Positions 1 through 8,347 of a DNA stretch of 64,000 nucleotides are shown in pieces; the stretch's first letter is position 1; every line of letters begins with the position of its first letter. The translations under genes were made by a program, and so were the position numbers. Under the pieces are notes generated by a model. It had not been told where the DNA came from. It did not search any database and saw only the letters and a program-made list of their open reading frames with translations. Source of the DNA: Tritonibacter litoralis (lineage in GTDB: Bacteria > Pseudomonadota > Alphaproteobacteria > Rhodobacterales > Rhodobacteraceae); contig NZ_WIBF01000008.1 in NCBI RefSeq assembly GCF_009496005.1, positions 124,001 through 188,000 of the forward strand, in the 5' to 3' direction.

Positions 1-828
1 GATCCCGTGTCCCGGCTGCTTCGCACGTATGGCGCGCGCGTGATCTGGGATTATGCAGGGGCGGGGCCTTATCTGCCCATCGATATGGGGGGCAGGGGTG
101 CGGTGCGCAAAGACGCGGTGGTGATCTCTCCTCATAAGTTTCCGGGAGGGCCGGCGGCATCGGGTGTGTTCATCGTGAATCAATCTGCGGTGCGGCGGCA
201 AACGCCAAGCTGGCCCGGCGGCGGAACGGTTCGGTTTGTCTCGCCGTGGCGGCATGACTACAGCGACGATCTTGCCGCGCGAGAAGAGGCGGGAACGCCC
301 AATGTGATCGGCGACATTCGGGCGGCGCTTGCCTTTTTGGTGAAAGAGGCGGTGGGCCATAAAACAATTGCCACAACCGAGGCCCGATTTGTCCAGATGA
401 CCCGCGACGCCTGGGGCGACCATCCTCAGATTACGATTCTTGGCCATGAGACGGCCCCGCGGCTGCCGATCTTTTCCTTCCAGATCAGTGATCGTGACGG
501 GGCTGCGATTCATCAGCAGCTGTTTACGCGCATGTTGAGCGATATCTACGGTATTCAGGCCCGCGGTGGCTGCGCCTGTGCGGGACCCTATGCGCATCGT
601 TTGTTGAACATCGACGCGCAGAGCTCAAACTTGCTGATTGCCCGTCTTGATGCCGGAAGTGAACTGGATAAACCCGGCTGGGTGCGGTTGAACTTTTCCT
701 ATTTGATGTCTGAAGACACAGTGAAATACATTCTCGACAGTGTGATCGAACTGGCGGAAACTGCGCATCACCATGTTCAATTTTATCAGGCGGATCCAAC
801 AACGGCACGCTTCAAAGCGGCGGGTTAG
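1..828 (+). CDS. Class V aminotransferase / cysteine desulfurase-like protein (5' truncated by window)
   Basis: The reading frame is open from base 1, so the gene begins before the window; only the C-terminal ~275 residues are seen. PLP-fold features are visible: an aspartate-containing strand (IWDYAGAG), then VISPHKFPGG, whose Lys is the likely PLP-binding residue, and a late GGCACAGPYAHRLL segment like the C-terminal Cys loop of NifS/SufS-like enzymes. The family includes cysteine desulfurases, selenocysteine lyases and isopenicillin-N-epimerase-like enzymes; the substrate cannot be told from this fragment. It ends at TAG and is followed by an 94-bp gap before an unrelated gene, so no operon partner is evident. 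Confidence 0.8.
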   Translation, partial: DPVSRLLRTYGARVIWDYAGAGPYLPIDMGGRGAVRKDAVVISPHKFPGGPAASGVFIVNQSAVRRQTPSWPGGGTVRFVSPWRHDYSDDLAAREEAGTPNVIGDIRAALAFLVKEAVGHKTIATTEARFVQMTRDAWGDHPQITILGHETAPRLPIFSFQISDRDGAAIHQQLFTRMLSDIYGIQARGGCACAGPYAHRLLNIDAQSSNLLIARLDAGSELDKPGWVRLNFSYLMSEDTVKYILDSVIELAETAHHHVQFYQADPTTARFKAAG

Positions 829-922
829 GCCGCATCAGGCGGGAAATTCCCCGTAACACAGTGATGACAGCCTGTATGCGCCATGGCAGAGTTTCCATGT
901 TGTTTTTGTGTGGAGCATTGTT

Positions 923-2572
923 ATGGCGCTCAGTCTGTCCGCCCCTGTGGGGGATAAGAAACGTATTACCAAAAGTGATCCCAAGACCGGCACCAGTAAG
1001 TTCAAGCCGGTTAAAAACGCACCGGCTGATGTTAAGCTGGTGCAGTTGATGCTGAAAGCGAACGGGTATTCCAATATTCAGATTTCCGGCAAATGTGATG
1101 CTGGGCTGATCAAGTTGATCCGGGATTTTCAGTCCAAGAAAGTGGGATACAAGAAACCCGACGGAATTGTTGATCCGGGCCTTGGCACCTGGAAAACGGG
1201 TCTGCCCAAGCTGCAAAAACAGCTGGCTGAGGATCAGAAAGTCGAGGTTTATGAGATCAAGGAAGAGGGCAAGACCAAACAGGTCAAGGTCAATGAATTC
1301 CTGGCCGGAGAAAAAGCCCTGCGGCATGAGGTCTTGTCCAAAGCCAATATGATGTATGGCCAGGCCGAAACTTGGGTGGATTTCTGCAACGATGTTGAGA
1401 AAACCCGCCAGGCCGAGGAAGGCATGATGATGGCGATCGTGGAGTTCACCATGTCGACCGTCAACAGTGACACCGATCCGCCGTGGAGCGCCATTTTGAA
1501 AGCGCGGTCCGAAGCTTCTTCGTTGCAATCTTTGGTGAAACGGGACCGGCCGGACTGGAAGAAGGTCCAGAAGCAGGATGCCAAGGCGACCAAAGCCTAT
1601 AATGACGGGCAAAAGGCGTTCAAGAAGTTCATCGACGCCCGGATCGGCACCGCAAGCAATGCGATCTTTACGCTAGAAATTGTACGCGAGACCTCCTTTA
1701 CCGTGATCGAGGTCTATGCAACCGCCCGTCTGATGGCGACCAAGGGGATGGACCCCTGGAAAGCCCATGCCATTGCGAGCGCCGGAACCGAAGCGATGAA
1801 ATCGAGCGCCGGTCAGCTTGGTGAATATTTGGCAGGCAACAAGGTGACATGGGAGGGCGCAGCCAAGAAGGTTGCCACCGATACCTTCTTTGCGGCTTTG
1901 GCCGGTGCCGCGGGCGGAAAGCTGGGCGGTGCATTCCTCAAAGGGGTTGCGGGCAAGGTTGCGGCGCAATTGCCGTCCAAAGCGTTCCAGACCTTTTCGC
2001 AAAAAGCGCTCACCCAATTTATGGAGAAGATGTTCACAACTGCGGTTGGCCAAGAGCTGATCAATAACGCAGCCAAAGAAACCATCATGCTGTTCAAACC
2101 TTTGGTCGAAAAAGGCCGCCCCCCCAATCAGAAAGAAGTTCTGGATGGCATTGTCAAAACGCTGACCGGTGGTTTGATGAAAGCGGCACCAATGAAAAAC
2201 GTCAGCGAGTTTGCAGGCAATTATATGTCAAACACGCAGAACTGGATGCTGAAAAAACTGATCCCTTCGACAATGGATGGCATGGTCAAAAAGGAACTGG
2301 CCAAGAAATACGGCGCGGATGTCGTAGACGCATTTGCGGAAAAACACGGGCCCAAGATCTATAAGGACATTGCGGATTCCGTGAACAGCAAAACGATCAT
2401 CCAATTCGCCAACGATATTCTGGGTGGATCTGACGGCAGCAAATCCGGCAAATCCATGCAGAAATCCATGGAAGAGGCGATGCGCAAAGACGCCAACCTG
2501 CGCAAGGAGATTGCGGCGATGATCCAGAAAAAAGCGGATGCGGAACTGAAAAAAATGGCCAAAGCGGGGTAG
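923..2572 (+). CDS. Protein of unknown function with peptidoglycan-binding-like N-terminal domain (549 aa)
   Basis: I chose the ATG at 923 rather than an in-frame GTG at 908 because the protein then begins MALSLSAPVG. Residues ~25-85 resemble a peptidoglycan-binding type 1 fold: a helical stretch (VKLVQLMLKANGY) followed by CDAGLIKLIRDFQ and a proline/glycine-rich end (KKPDGIVDPG). The middle (~310-345) is Ala/Gly-rich and hydrophobic (FFAALAGAAGGKLGGAFLKG), which could insert in membrane. The C-terminus is highly charged, Lys-rich and helical. No signal peptide or catalytic motif is seen. PG-binding-like N-termini followed by unknown modules are common in proteins exported by type VI systems, but no T6SS gene is nearby, so a role as an effector is only inference. 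Confidence 0.7.
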   Translation: MALSLSAPVGDKKRITKSDPKTGTSKFKPVKNAPADVKLVQLMLKANGYSNIQISGKCDAGLIKLIRDFQSKKVGYKKPDGIVDPGLGTWKTGLPKLQKQLAEDQKVEVYEIKEEGKTKQVKVNEFLAGEKALRHEVLSKANMMYGQAETWVDFCNDVEKTRQAEEGMMMAIVEFTMSTVNSDTDPPWSAILKARSEASSLQSLVKRDRPDWKKVQKQDAKATKAYNDGQKAFKKFIDARIGTASNAIFTLEIVRETSFTVIEVYATARLMATKGMDPWKAHAIASAGTEAMKSSAGQLGEYLAGNKVTWEGAAKKVATDTFFAALAGAAGGKLGGAFLKGVAGKVAAQLPSKAFQTFSQKALTQFMEKMFTTAVGQELINNAAKETIMLFKPLVEKGRPPNQKEVLDGIVKTLTGGLMKAAPMKNVSEFAGNYMSNTQNWMLKKLIPSTMDGMVKKELAKKYGADVVDAFAEKHGPKIYKDIADSVNSKTIIQFANDILGGSDGSKSGKSMQKSMEEAMRKDANLRKEIAAMIQKKADAELKKMAKAG

Positions 2573-2645
2573 GACGCGCAGTCTTGCGGGTTTTCCATTT
2601 GTTGTGGTGTCGATATGACTGGTGCGATAAAAGGAGCCCAAGCAT

Positions 2646-3743
2646 ATGACGCAGATCACACCGCAGCCCGGAATTATGGACATTGCCCTCTATCAGGCGG
2701 GCAAGTCTCATGTGGCGGGCCAGGCGCGGGTGCTCAAGCTGAGCGCGAATGAGAACCCGTTTGGCCCCAGCCCCAAGGCAATTGCCGCAGCGCAGGCGGC
2801 AGCTCCGGATCTGCATCGGTATCCGTCGACCGACCATGCCTCGTTGCGTGCTGCCATTGCTGAGGTGCATGGGCTGGACCCGGACCGTCTGATCTGTGGC
2901 GTCGGCAGTGACGAGGTGCTGCAGTTCCTGACCCAGTCCTACACGGGGCCGGGCGATGAGGTGATCTATACGGAACATGGGTTCTCGATGTACCCGATCC
3001 TGGCCCGTCAGGCCGGGGCCACACCGGTTTGTGTTCCCGAAACAGAGCGTCAGGTGGATGTGGACCAGATCCTGAACGGCGTCACAGATCGCACGCGGCT
3101 GGTGTTTTTGACCAACCCCGGCAATCCAACCAGTACGCTTTTGCCAGAAAGCGAAGTTGCCCGTCTGGCGGAAAGCCTGCCCAAGCATATCTTGCTGGTC
3201 ATTGATGGGGCCTATGCAGAATTTGTGCGCCCCGAAGTGTCCTTTGACGGCGGGGTTGCCTTGGTTAACAAACACCCCAATGTGGTGATGACGCGGACGT
3301 TTTCCAAAGCCTACGGCCTGGGCGGCCTGCGGGTTGGCTGGGGCTATGCCGCGCGGGACATCATTGATGTGCTGAACCGGGTGCGTCAGCCCTTTAACCT
3401 GTCGAATTTGTCATTGGCCACGGCCGAGGCGGCGATGCGCGACCGGGAGTATCTGACGTTTTGCGTTGCTGAAAACGCAAAGTGGCGGGATTGGTTGGTG
3501 ACAGAGCTGGCGGCTGTTGGGGTGCCTTGTGATCAAAGCCAGACCAATTTCATTCTGGCCCGATTTGCAGACCAGGACGAGGCCGAAGCCTGTGATGCGC
3601 TGTTGCAATCGCGCGGCATCATTGTGCGCAAAGTTGCAGGTTATGGCATCCCCGAAGCGCTGCGGATCACCGTGGGAGACGAGGAAGGCAGCCGCGCCGT
3701 TGCCGCTGGTATCAAAGACTTCAAAGAAGGCGCGCGCGCATGA
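2646..3743 (+). CDS. hisC: Histidinol-phosphate aminotransferase
   Basis: 365 aa, the normal length for HisC, a cytosolic class I/II PLP aminotransferase that converts imidazole-acetol phosphate and glutamate to histidinol phosphate. Visible landmarks are [14 protein letters not shown] near residue 30, the YTEHGFSMY segment, NPGNPTS (~158), and the PLP lysine K221 within [16 protein letters not shown] ribosome-binding AAAGGAG lies just upstream. The gene ends in an ATGA overlap with the prephenate dehydrogenase gene, so both are translated from one message. HisC-type enzymes often also act on aromatic keto acids, which fits the pairing with tyrosine biosynthesis; that dual use is inference. 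Confidence 0.96.
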   Translation: MTQITPQPGIMDIALYQAGKSHVAGQARVLKLSANENPFGPSPKAIAAAQAAAPDLHRYPSTDHASLRAAIAEVHGLDPDRLICGVGSDEVLQFLTQSYTGPGDEVIYTEHGFSMYPILARQAGATPVCVPETERQVDVDQILNGVTDRTRLVFLTNPGNPTSTLLPESEVARLAESLPKHILLVIDGAYAEFVRPEVSFDGGVALVNKHPNVVMTRTFSKAYGLGGLRVGWGYAARDIIDVLNRVRQPFNLSNLSLATAEAAMRDREYLTFCVAENAKWRDWLVTELAAVGVPCDQSQTNFILARFADQDEAEACDALLQSRGIIVRKVAGYGIPEALRITVGDEEGSRAVAAGIKDFKEGARA

Positions 3744-4654
3744 GCGAAGTGATCTATAAGCGCGTGGCGCTGATTGGCCTGGGGCTGATCGCCTCCTCGA
3801 TGTTCTGGGCGATGAAACGCGGGGGGCTGGTCGGTGAAGTGACCGGCTTTGCCCGCAGCGCGGAGACCCGCGAAACCGCACGCCGTATTGGCCTGTGTGA
3901 CCGGGTTTGTGACAGTGCGGTTGACGCGGTCCAAGACGCGGATCTGGTGGTGCTGTGTGTGCCTGTTGGTGCCATGGGCGCGGTTGCGGCAGAGATTGCG
4001 CCGCACCTAAAACCCGGCGCAACTGTGTCAGATGTGGGATCGGTCAAGAAACATGTGATCGAGGCGGTGGCGCCGCATTTGCCAGATGGGGTACATTTTG
4101 TCCCTGCGCACCCTTTGGCGGGAACCGAGCATTCGGGGCCAGAGGCGGGCTTTGCCGAGCTTTATGACAATCGCTGGTGCATTCTGGTGCCAGTGGAAGG
4201 CACCGAGCCCAAGGCCACGGCACGCTTGCGCAGCCTGTGGGAGGGGATGGGCGCAAATGTGGATGAGATGGACGCCGATCATCATGATCTGGTCCTGGCC
4301 GTGACCTCGCATGCGCCACATTTGATCGCCTATACGATGGTTGGCGTGGCCGATGATCTGCGACGGGTCACGGACAGTGAAGTGATCAAATATTCGGCGG
4401 CTGGGTTTCGTGATTTCACCCGGATTGCAGCTTCGGACCCAACCATGTGGCGCGATGTGTTTCTGACAAACAAAGACGCCACGCTTGAGATTTTGGGGCG
4501 GTTTACCGAAGAGCTGTTTGCCTTGCAGCGCGCCATTCGCACGGGCGACGGTGATCATCTGCACGCCTATTTCACGCGTACCCGTGCCATTCGCCGCGGC
4601 ATTATTGAAGCTGGGCAGGACACCGATGCGCCGAACTTTGGGCGTGAATCGTGA
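3740..4654 (+). CDS. tyrA: Prephenate/arogenate dehydrogenase family protein
   Basis: 304 aa. The N-terminus is an NAD(P) Rossmann fold ([21 protein letters not shown], GxGxxxS type), followed by [15 protein letters not shown]. The TyrA catalytic segment is [14 protein letters not shown] (~116-129), and the all-alpha dimerisation domain follows ([21 protein letters not shown]). It oxidatively decarboxylates prephenate or arogenate in tyrosine synthesis. Whether it prefers prephenate or arogenate, or NAD or NADP, cannot be judged by eye. It starts inside the hisC stop (ATGA) and ends overlapping the next gene (GTGA), making a three-gene translationally coupled string. Confidence 0.93.
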   Translation: MSEVIYKRVALIGLGLIASSMFWAMKRGGLVGEVTGFARSAETRETARRIGLCDRVCDSAVDAVQDADLVVLCVPVGAMGAVAAEIAPHLKPGATVSDVGSVKKHVIEAVAPHLPDGVHFVPAHPLAGTEHSGPEAGFAELYDNRWCILVPVEGTEPKATARLRSLWEGMGANVDEMDADHHDLVLAVTSHAPHLIAYTMVGVADDLRRVTDSEVIKYSAAGFRDFTRIAASDPTMWRDVFLTNKDATLEILGRFTEELFALQRAIRTGDGDHLHAYFTRTRAIRRGIIEAGQDTDAPNFGRES

Positions 4655-5373
4655 AGAGGGTCTGGCGTCACGGTGGCCTCTTTGGCCTAGTTCTCGCACT
4701 GGGCTTGCCGGACATCACCCACGCGCAGCCGGCTGCATCAAACCGCGCCCACGTCGCCTGGGCCTTGCCTACTGACATTGGTGCAGCTGACTGGAGTGAG
4801 ACGATCGGGCAAGGTGGCGTGCTGGAGCCAGTGTTGTTTGGCAGGCGCAAACGTCGCCGGGCGGCAATTTGCGGGGATCCGGACCTACAAGGGGAGCCGG
4901 TTGGCGCCGTTTCTGGACATATTCAGGGCTGCGGCGCAACCGATGCGGTTCGCGTGCGTTCGGTCTCTGGTGTGGCCCTCAGCCAACAGTCTGTAATGAC
5001 ATGTGAGACGGCGGCAGCGTTGAAAGATTGGGTGGAAAATGGTGTGCAGCCGGCGTTTCGCAAGGATGTTGTAGGGCTGCGGGTTGCCGCGCATTATGCC
5101 TGTCGCACGCGCAACAACCGGCCCGGTGCACGTTTGTCGGAACATGGGCGCGCCAAGGCAATCGATATCTCGGGCTTTATATTAAAGGGTGGCGAGGTTG
5201 TGACCGTTTTGGACGGGTGGAAAAGCCGTAAGACGCGGAAACGGCTGGAAAAAGCCTGGCGCGCAGCCTGTGGTCCGTTTGGGACCGTTTTGGGGCCGCG
5301 TTCAGATCGCTATCATCTGGATCACTTCCATCTGGATACCGCCCGTCACCGGGGGGGACCCTATTGCCGGTGA
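4651..5373 (+). CDS. Extensin-like C-terminal domain protein (secreted)
   Basis: 240 aa with a GTG start that overlaps the tyrA stop. A hydrophobic signal-like segment (GLFGLVLALGLPDITHAQP) opens the protein. The extensin-like C domain is clear: TCETAAALKDWVENGVQPAF, then LSEHGRAKAIDISGF and the terminal DHFHLDTARHRGGPYCR. The paired His/Asp motifs (SEHG..AID and DHFHLD) resemble metal-binding motifs of M15/LAS-type peptidases, so a periplasmic cell-wall role is plausible but unproven. Cysteines suggest disulfides in the periplasm. Coupling to tyrA is probably just operon packing. Confidence 0.88.
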   Translation: MKRVWRHGGLFGLVLALGLPDITHAQPAASNRAHVAWALPTDIGAADWSETIGQGGVLEPVLFGRRKRRRAAICGDPDLQGEPVGAVSGHIQGCGATDAVRVRSVSGVALSQQSVMTCETAAALKDWVENGVQPAFRKDVVGLRVAAHYACRTRNNRPGARLSEHGRAKAIDISGFILKGGEVVTVLDGWKSRKTRKRLEKAWRAACGPFGTVLGPRSDRYHLDHFHLDTARHRGGPYCR

Positions 5374-5482
5374 CCCCCATGAAGGCGGGGGGGCTCCCGC
5401 GCCTGAAGGGGCCTTGCGGCCCATTACAGCCTTGGGCCAAGCATCGCGCCTTGCGGCGCAATGTGCGCGACACAATTACCGA

Positions 5483-6484
5483 TTAGCGAATAATGAACCT
5501 GGGGGCGGGGCCCAAAGGCAGTGGCCCCAGCATCATGTTGCCCCGTGCGAAGGTCAGGCGCATTTCCAACCGGTCCGGATGCCCGCCGCGTCCGGCCAGA
5601 ACCGCAAGCACCTGTTCCAGAGTGCCGCGCATATGAGCAGCCAACAGGCCGGAATGTTCGGCCAAGGTGAGCATTTGCTGCCAATCCTGAGCTTGGATCA
5701 TGATCTCTCCGGTCGGAATGCCGCCGGTATCCACCGTCAAAGACCCGGCTGCACGCAAATGCATAGGCCCCCATTGGGCGCGGACGCTGTCCAGTTCGAC
5801 CCGCTGCGGCTGTGGCCTGTGAAGCTCAAGGGCGCGACGATCCCAGGCGGTGTCAAATTGCACTGTTGCTCTCAGCTCGAAGGCCTCAAACCTGTCGGGC
5901 AGACCGTCGTTGCCACTTAGGTAAGAGCGTTGCAGCGCAGGAAGAGACAAGTCAGGCAGTGCTAACGTGAGCGCATAGGTTTCGGGCGCTGCGGTTTTGG
6001 TCATCCGCAGCTCGGCAGATTGCGCGGCCGCCAGGTCCAGCCCGGCCTCCTGCACTCGCCAAGTGCCGGTCTGAAGGTTCAGATCGTCAAGGGCCAGGGC
6101 TTGACCAGGAGCCAGATCCAGCGCGACCTTCATATCAGCAGCAGTCAGAACCAGCGTCCGATCAAAATAGGATATCCGCTGCGCAGTTGAGGGAAACTGC
6201 AACCGTTGCTGCAGCGGCGACAAGGCCGCGCTGTTCAGGGACAGCCAATCCGCCCGCCAGGCGATTCCGGTGCCCGGATCCGCAAGAACTGGCCTTGTCA
6301 TTTCAAGCTTTTGGTGCAGGGGGTAGCCGCTGCTGCCCAGGCCATCATGTTCGGCCAACCAACCCTGACGCGTGCGTTCAATGAACCACGCAGAGACCCC
6401 TTGGTGCAGAGCCCAGGCGGCGATGCCCCAATAGCCACTCCACAAAATGGCCCCGACCACCAGCCAGTTCAGCAGTTTGCGCAT
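5483..6484 (-). CDS. DUF2125 domain-containing protein
   Basis: 333 aa on the minus strand. The N-terminus has one membrane anchor or signal (LLNWLVVGAILWSGYWGIAAWAL), followed by a long beta-rich periplasmic region typical of DUF2125 (GSSGYPLHQKLEM near the start; repeated ALPDLSL/LDLAPGQALAL-like strands). The family is widespread in Alphaproteobacteria and has no assigned biochemical function. The gene is convergent with the extensin-like gene and divergent from the ChaC-like gene 65 bp away. Confidence 0.85.
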   Translation of the reverse strand: MRKLLNWLVVGAILWSGYWGIAAWALHQGVSAWFIERTRQGWLAEHDGLGSSGYPLHQKLEMTRPVLADPGTGIAWRADWLSLNSAALSPLQQRLQFPSTAQRISYFDRTLVLTAADMKVALDLAPGQALALDDLNLQTGTWRVQEAGLDLAAAQSAELRMTKTAAPETYALTLALPDLSLPALQRSYLSGNDGLPDRFEAFELRATVQFDTAWDRRALELHRPQPQRVELDSVRAQWGPMHLRAAGSLTVDTGGIPTGEIMIQAQDWQQMLTLAEHSGLLAAHMRGTLEQVLAVLAGRGGHPDRLEMRLTFARGNMMLGPLPLGPAPRFIIR

Positions 6485-6548
6485 AACAGCCCTCTTTTCG
6501 CAGTTCAGAAATGTTGTTTATAAGGAGCGGTCAGAAAGGACCAGCGAC

Positions 6549-7079
6549 ATGACGATGTGGGTATTTGGATACGGATCTTTGTTGTGGAACCCGGGGTTCC
6601 CGGTGGCCGAACAGCGCACTGCTGTTTTGCACGGTTATGCGCGGTCGTTTTGCATGTGGTCAATCCATCATCGTGGAACGGAAGAAAACCCAGGGCTTGT
6701 TTTGGCCCTGGACGAGGTAACGGACGCGCAATGCAGTGGTATGGCATTGGCAGTGGAACCGGGCCACGAAGAGGTGACGTTGGCAGAACTGCGTGAGCGG
6801 GAATTGATTTCATCGGCCTACTTGGAGCGCAATCTGGATGTTCGACTTGCCGATGGGCGCACAGTTCAAGCGGTGACTTATGTGGTGGATCCCGCCCATG
6901 TACAGTATTGCGGTGGCATGCCGCTTGAAACACAAGCCAAAGTGATCGCCCGCGCTATCGGACAGCGCGGCCCCAATACCGAATATCTCTACAACACAGC
7001 CGCGCATCTGGCGGAAATTGGGTTGGAAGACGAGGATCTCAACTGGCTGGCACGTCGGGTGCGCGGATTGACCGCATAA
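6549..7079 (+). CDS. ChaC-like gamma-glutamylcyclotransferase
   Basis: 176 aa from the ATG at 6549; the frame is open further upstream, but MTMWVFGYGSLLWNPG is the standard ChaC N-terminus. The VFGYGSL loop is the substrate-binding signature of the gamma-glutamylcyclotransferase fold, which releases 5-oxoproline from gamma-glutamyl substrates, glutathione in the ChaC branch. Other ChaC-like segments are RSFCMWSIHHRGTEENPGLVLAL and YCGGMPLETQAKVIA near the end. The likely catalytic glutamate lies in the central ELREREL region. It is cytosolic. No operon partner: the next gene begins 89 bp later with its own ribosome site. Confidence 0.92.
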   Translation: MTMWVFGYGSLLWNPGFPVAEQRTAVLHGYARSFCMWSIHHRGTEENPGLVLALDEVTDAQCSGMALAVEPGHEEVTLAELRERELISSAYLERNLDVRLADGRTVQAVTYVVDPAHVQYCGGMPLETQAKVIARAIGQRGPNTEYLYNTAAHLAEIGLEDEDLNWLARRVRGLTA

Positions 7080-7168
7080 ACACGTCATAAACACTTGGCG
7101 CTTTTAGGTCTTTCCTTATAGTCTGCCCCCTGACAACGAGCAGTAACAGGTGTCAGGAGCCACAACCT

Positions 7169-8344
7169 ATGGCGCAAACAGGGCGCGAGGCGAGACCGCA
7201 GTTTTCTCAACCCGTTCGCCAGGTGATCATGATGTTGATCGCACTGGGGCTTGCTGGATTTGGGGCCTTTGTCGCCCTGCCACGGGTACTGCCCGTGTTC
7301 GAGGCCAATCCTTGGCTCAACGGGTTTATCCTGTTTGTCTTTGTCATCGGGGTGCTGGCCTGTTTTTGGCAAGTGGGACAGCTGATCGGTTCGGTACGCT
7401 GGATTGAACGCTTTGCCAGCGAACAAACATATGAAGATGACAGCCCGCCATCCATGCTGGCGCCGCTGGCCTCGCTGTTGCGCTCACGGGGCGCGCGGAT
7501 GCAGCTGGGCTCGTCCTCCACACGATCCATTCTGGATTCTGTCGCCACCCGAATTGATGAAGAGCGTGAGATCACGCGATATATTGTTAATCTTCTGATT
7601 TTCTTGGGTCTTCTGGGGACGTTTTATGGTCTGGCCACCACGGTTCCCGCGGTTGTGGACACCATTCGCAGTCTTGCACCACAAGAAGGCGAAGAAGGCT
7701 TGGCCGTCTTTAATCGCCTGATGAGCGGTCTGGAATCTCAGCTTGGCGGTATGGGTGTGGCCTTTGCATCCTCGCTTTTGGGCCTCGCAGGGTCTTTGAT
7801 TGTGGGCCTCTTGGAGCTTTTTGCGGGTCACGGTCAGAACCGGTTTTACCGTGAGCTGGAAGAATGGCTCTCCTCCTTCACCCGTGTGAGCCTGTCGTCT
7901 GAGGACGCCACCGGAGAGGGGGGTGCGGTCAGCCAAGTGCTGGACACAATGGCCGAGCAGATGGAAGCGCTGCAGGTGATGTTCATGGACACCGCGCAGT
8001 CGCGGGCTGAGGTCGACCAGAAAATGGATGCGCTGATCACGGTGATTTCGGACATGAATCAACGCCAAGATCGGACCGAATCTCTATCCGCCGCCATCGA
8101 ACGGGTGGCTGTTGGACAAGAGGCGCTGGCTGAGATCATGCGGGCGCAGGGCGACGTCGGGATCGACGCCGAAAGCCGGATGCGTCTGCGCTCAATTGAT
8201 GTGCAGATGCTGCGCATCCTCGAAGAGATTTCCGCAGGCCGTCAGGAAAGTCTGGCAGAGCTGCGCAAAGATATCGACTTGATGGTCAAAGCTTTTGCCA
8301 GCCCGCGTGTGCGCCCACGTCCGACACCGGGCGAGGGAGCATAA
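7169..8344 (+). CDS. MotA/TolQ/ExbB-type proton-channel family protein
   Basis: 391 aa with four predicted membrane segments: MMLIALGLAGFGAFVAL, GFILFVFVIGVLACFW, YIVNLLIFLGLLGTFYGLA and GGMGVAFASSLLGLAGSLIVG. The last two pairs carry the Gly-rich MotA/ExbB signature. Residues after ~235 form a long cytoplasmic, helix-rich tail ending in a Pro/Arg-rich end. Three bases separate it from an OmpA-domain partner with a single N-terminal helix, so the two probably form a MotAB/ExbBD-like inner-membrane proton-driven complex. The pair recurs in Rhodobacterales genomes; its physiological role is not assigned to my knowledge. Confidence 0.85.
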   Translation: MAQTGREARPQFSQPVRQVIMMLIALGLAGFGAFVALPRVLPVFEANPWLNGFILFVFVIGVLACFWQVGQLIGSVRWIERFASEQTYEDDSPPSMLAPLASLLRSRGARMQLGSSSTRSILDSVATRIDEEREITRYIVNLLIFLGLLGTFYGLATTVPAVVDTIRSLAPQEGEEGLAVFNRLMSGLESQLGGMGVAFASSLLGLAGSLIVGLLELFAGHGQNRFYRELEEWLSSFTRVSLSSEDATGEGGAVSQVLDTMAEQMEALQVMFMDTAQSRAEVDQKMDALITVISDMNQRQDRTESLSAAIERVAVGQEALAEIMRAQGDVGIDAESRMRLRSIDVQMLRILEEISAGRQESLAELRKDIDLMVKAFASPRVRPRPTPGEGA

Positions 8345-8347
8345 CCC

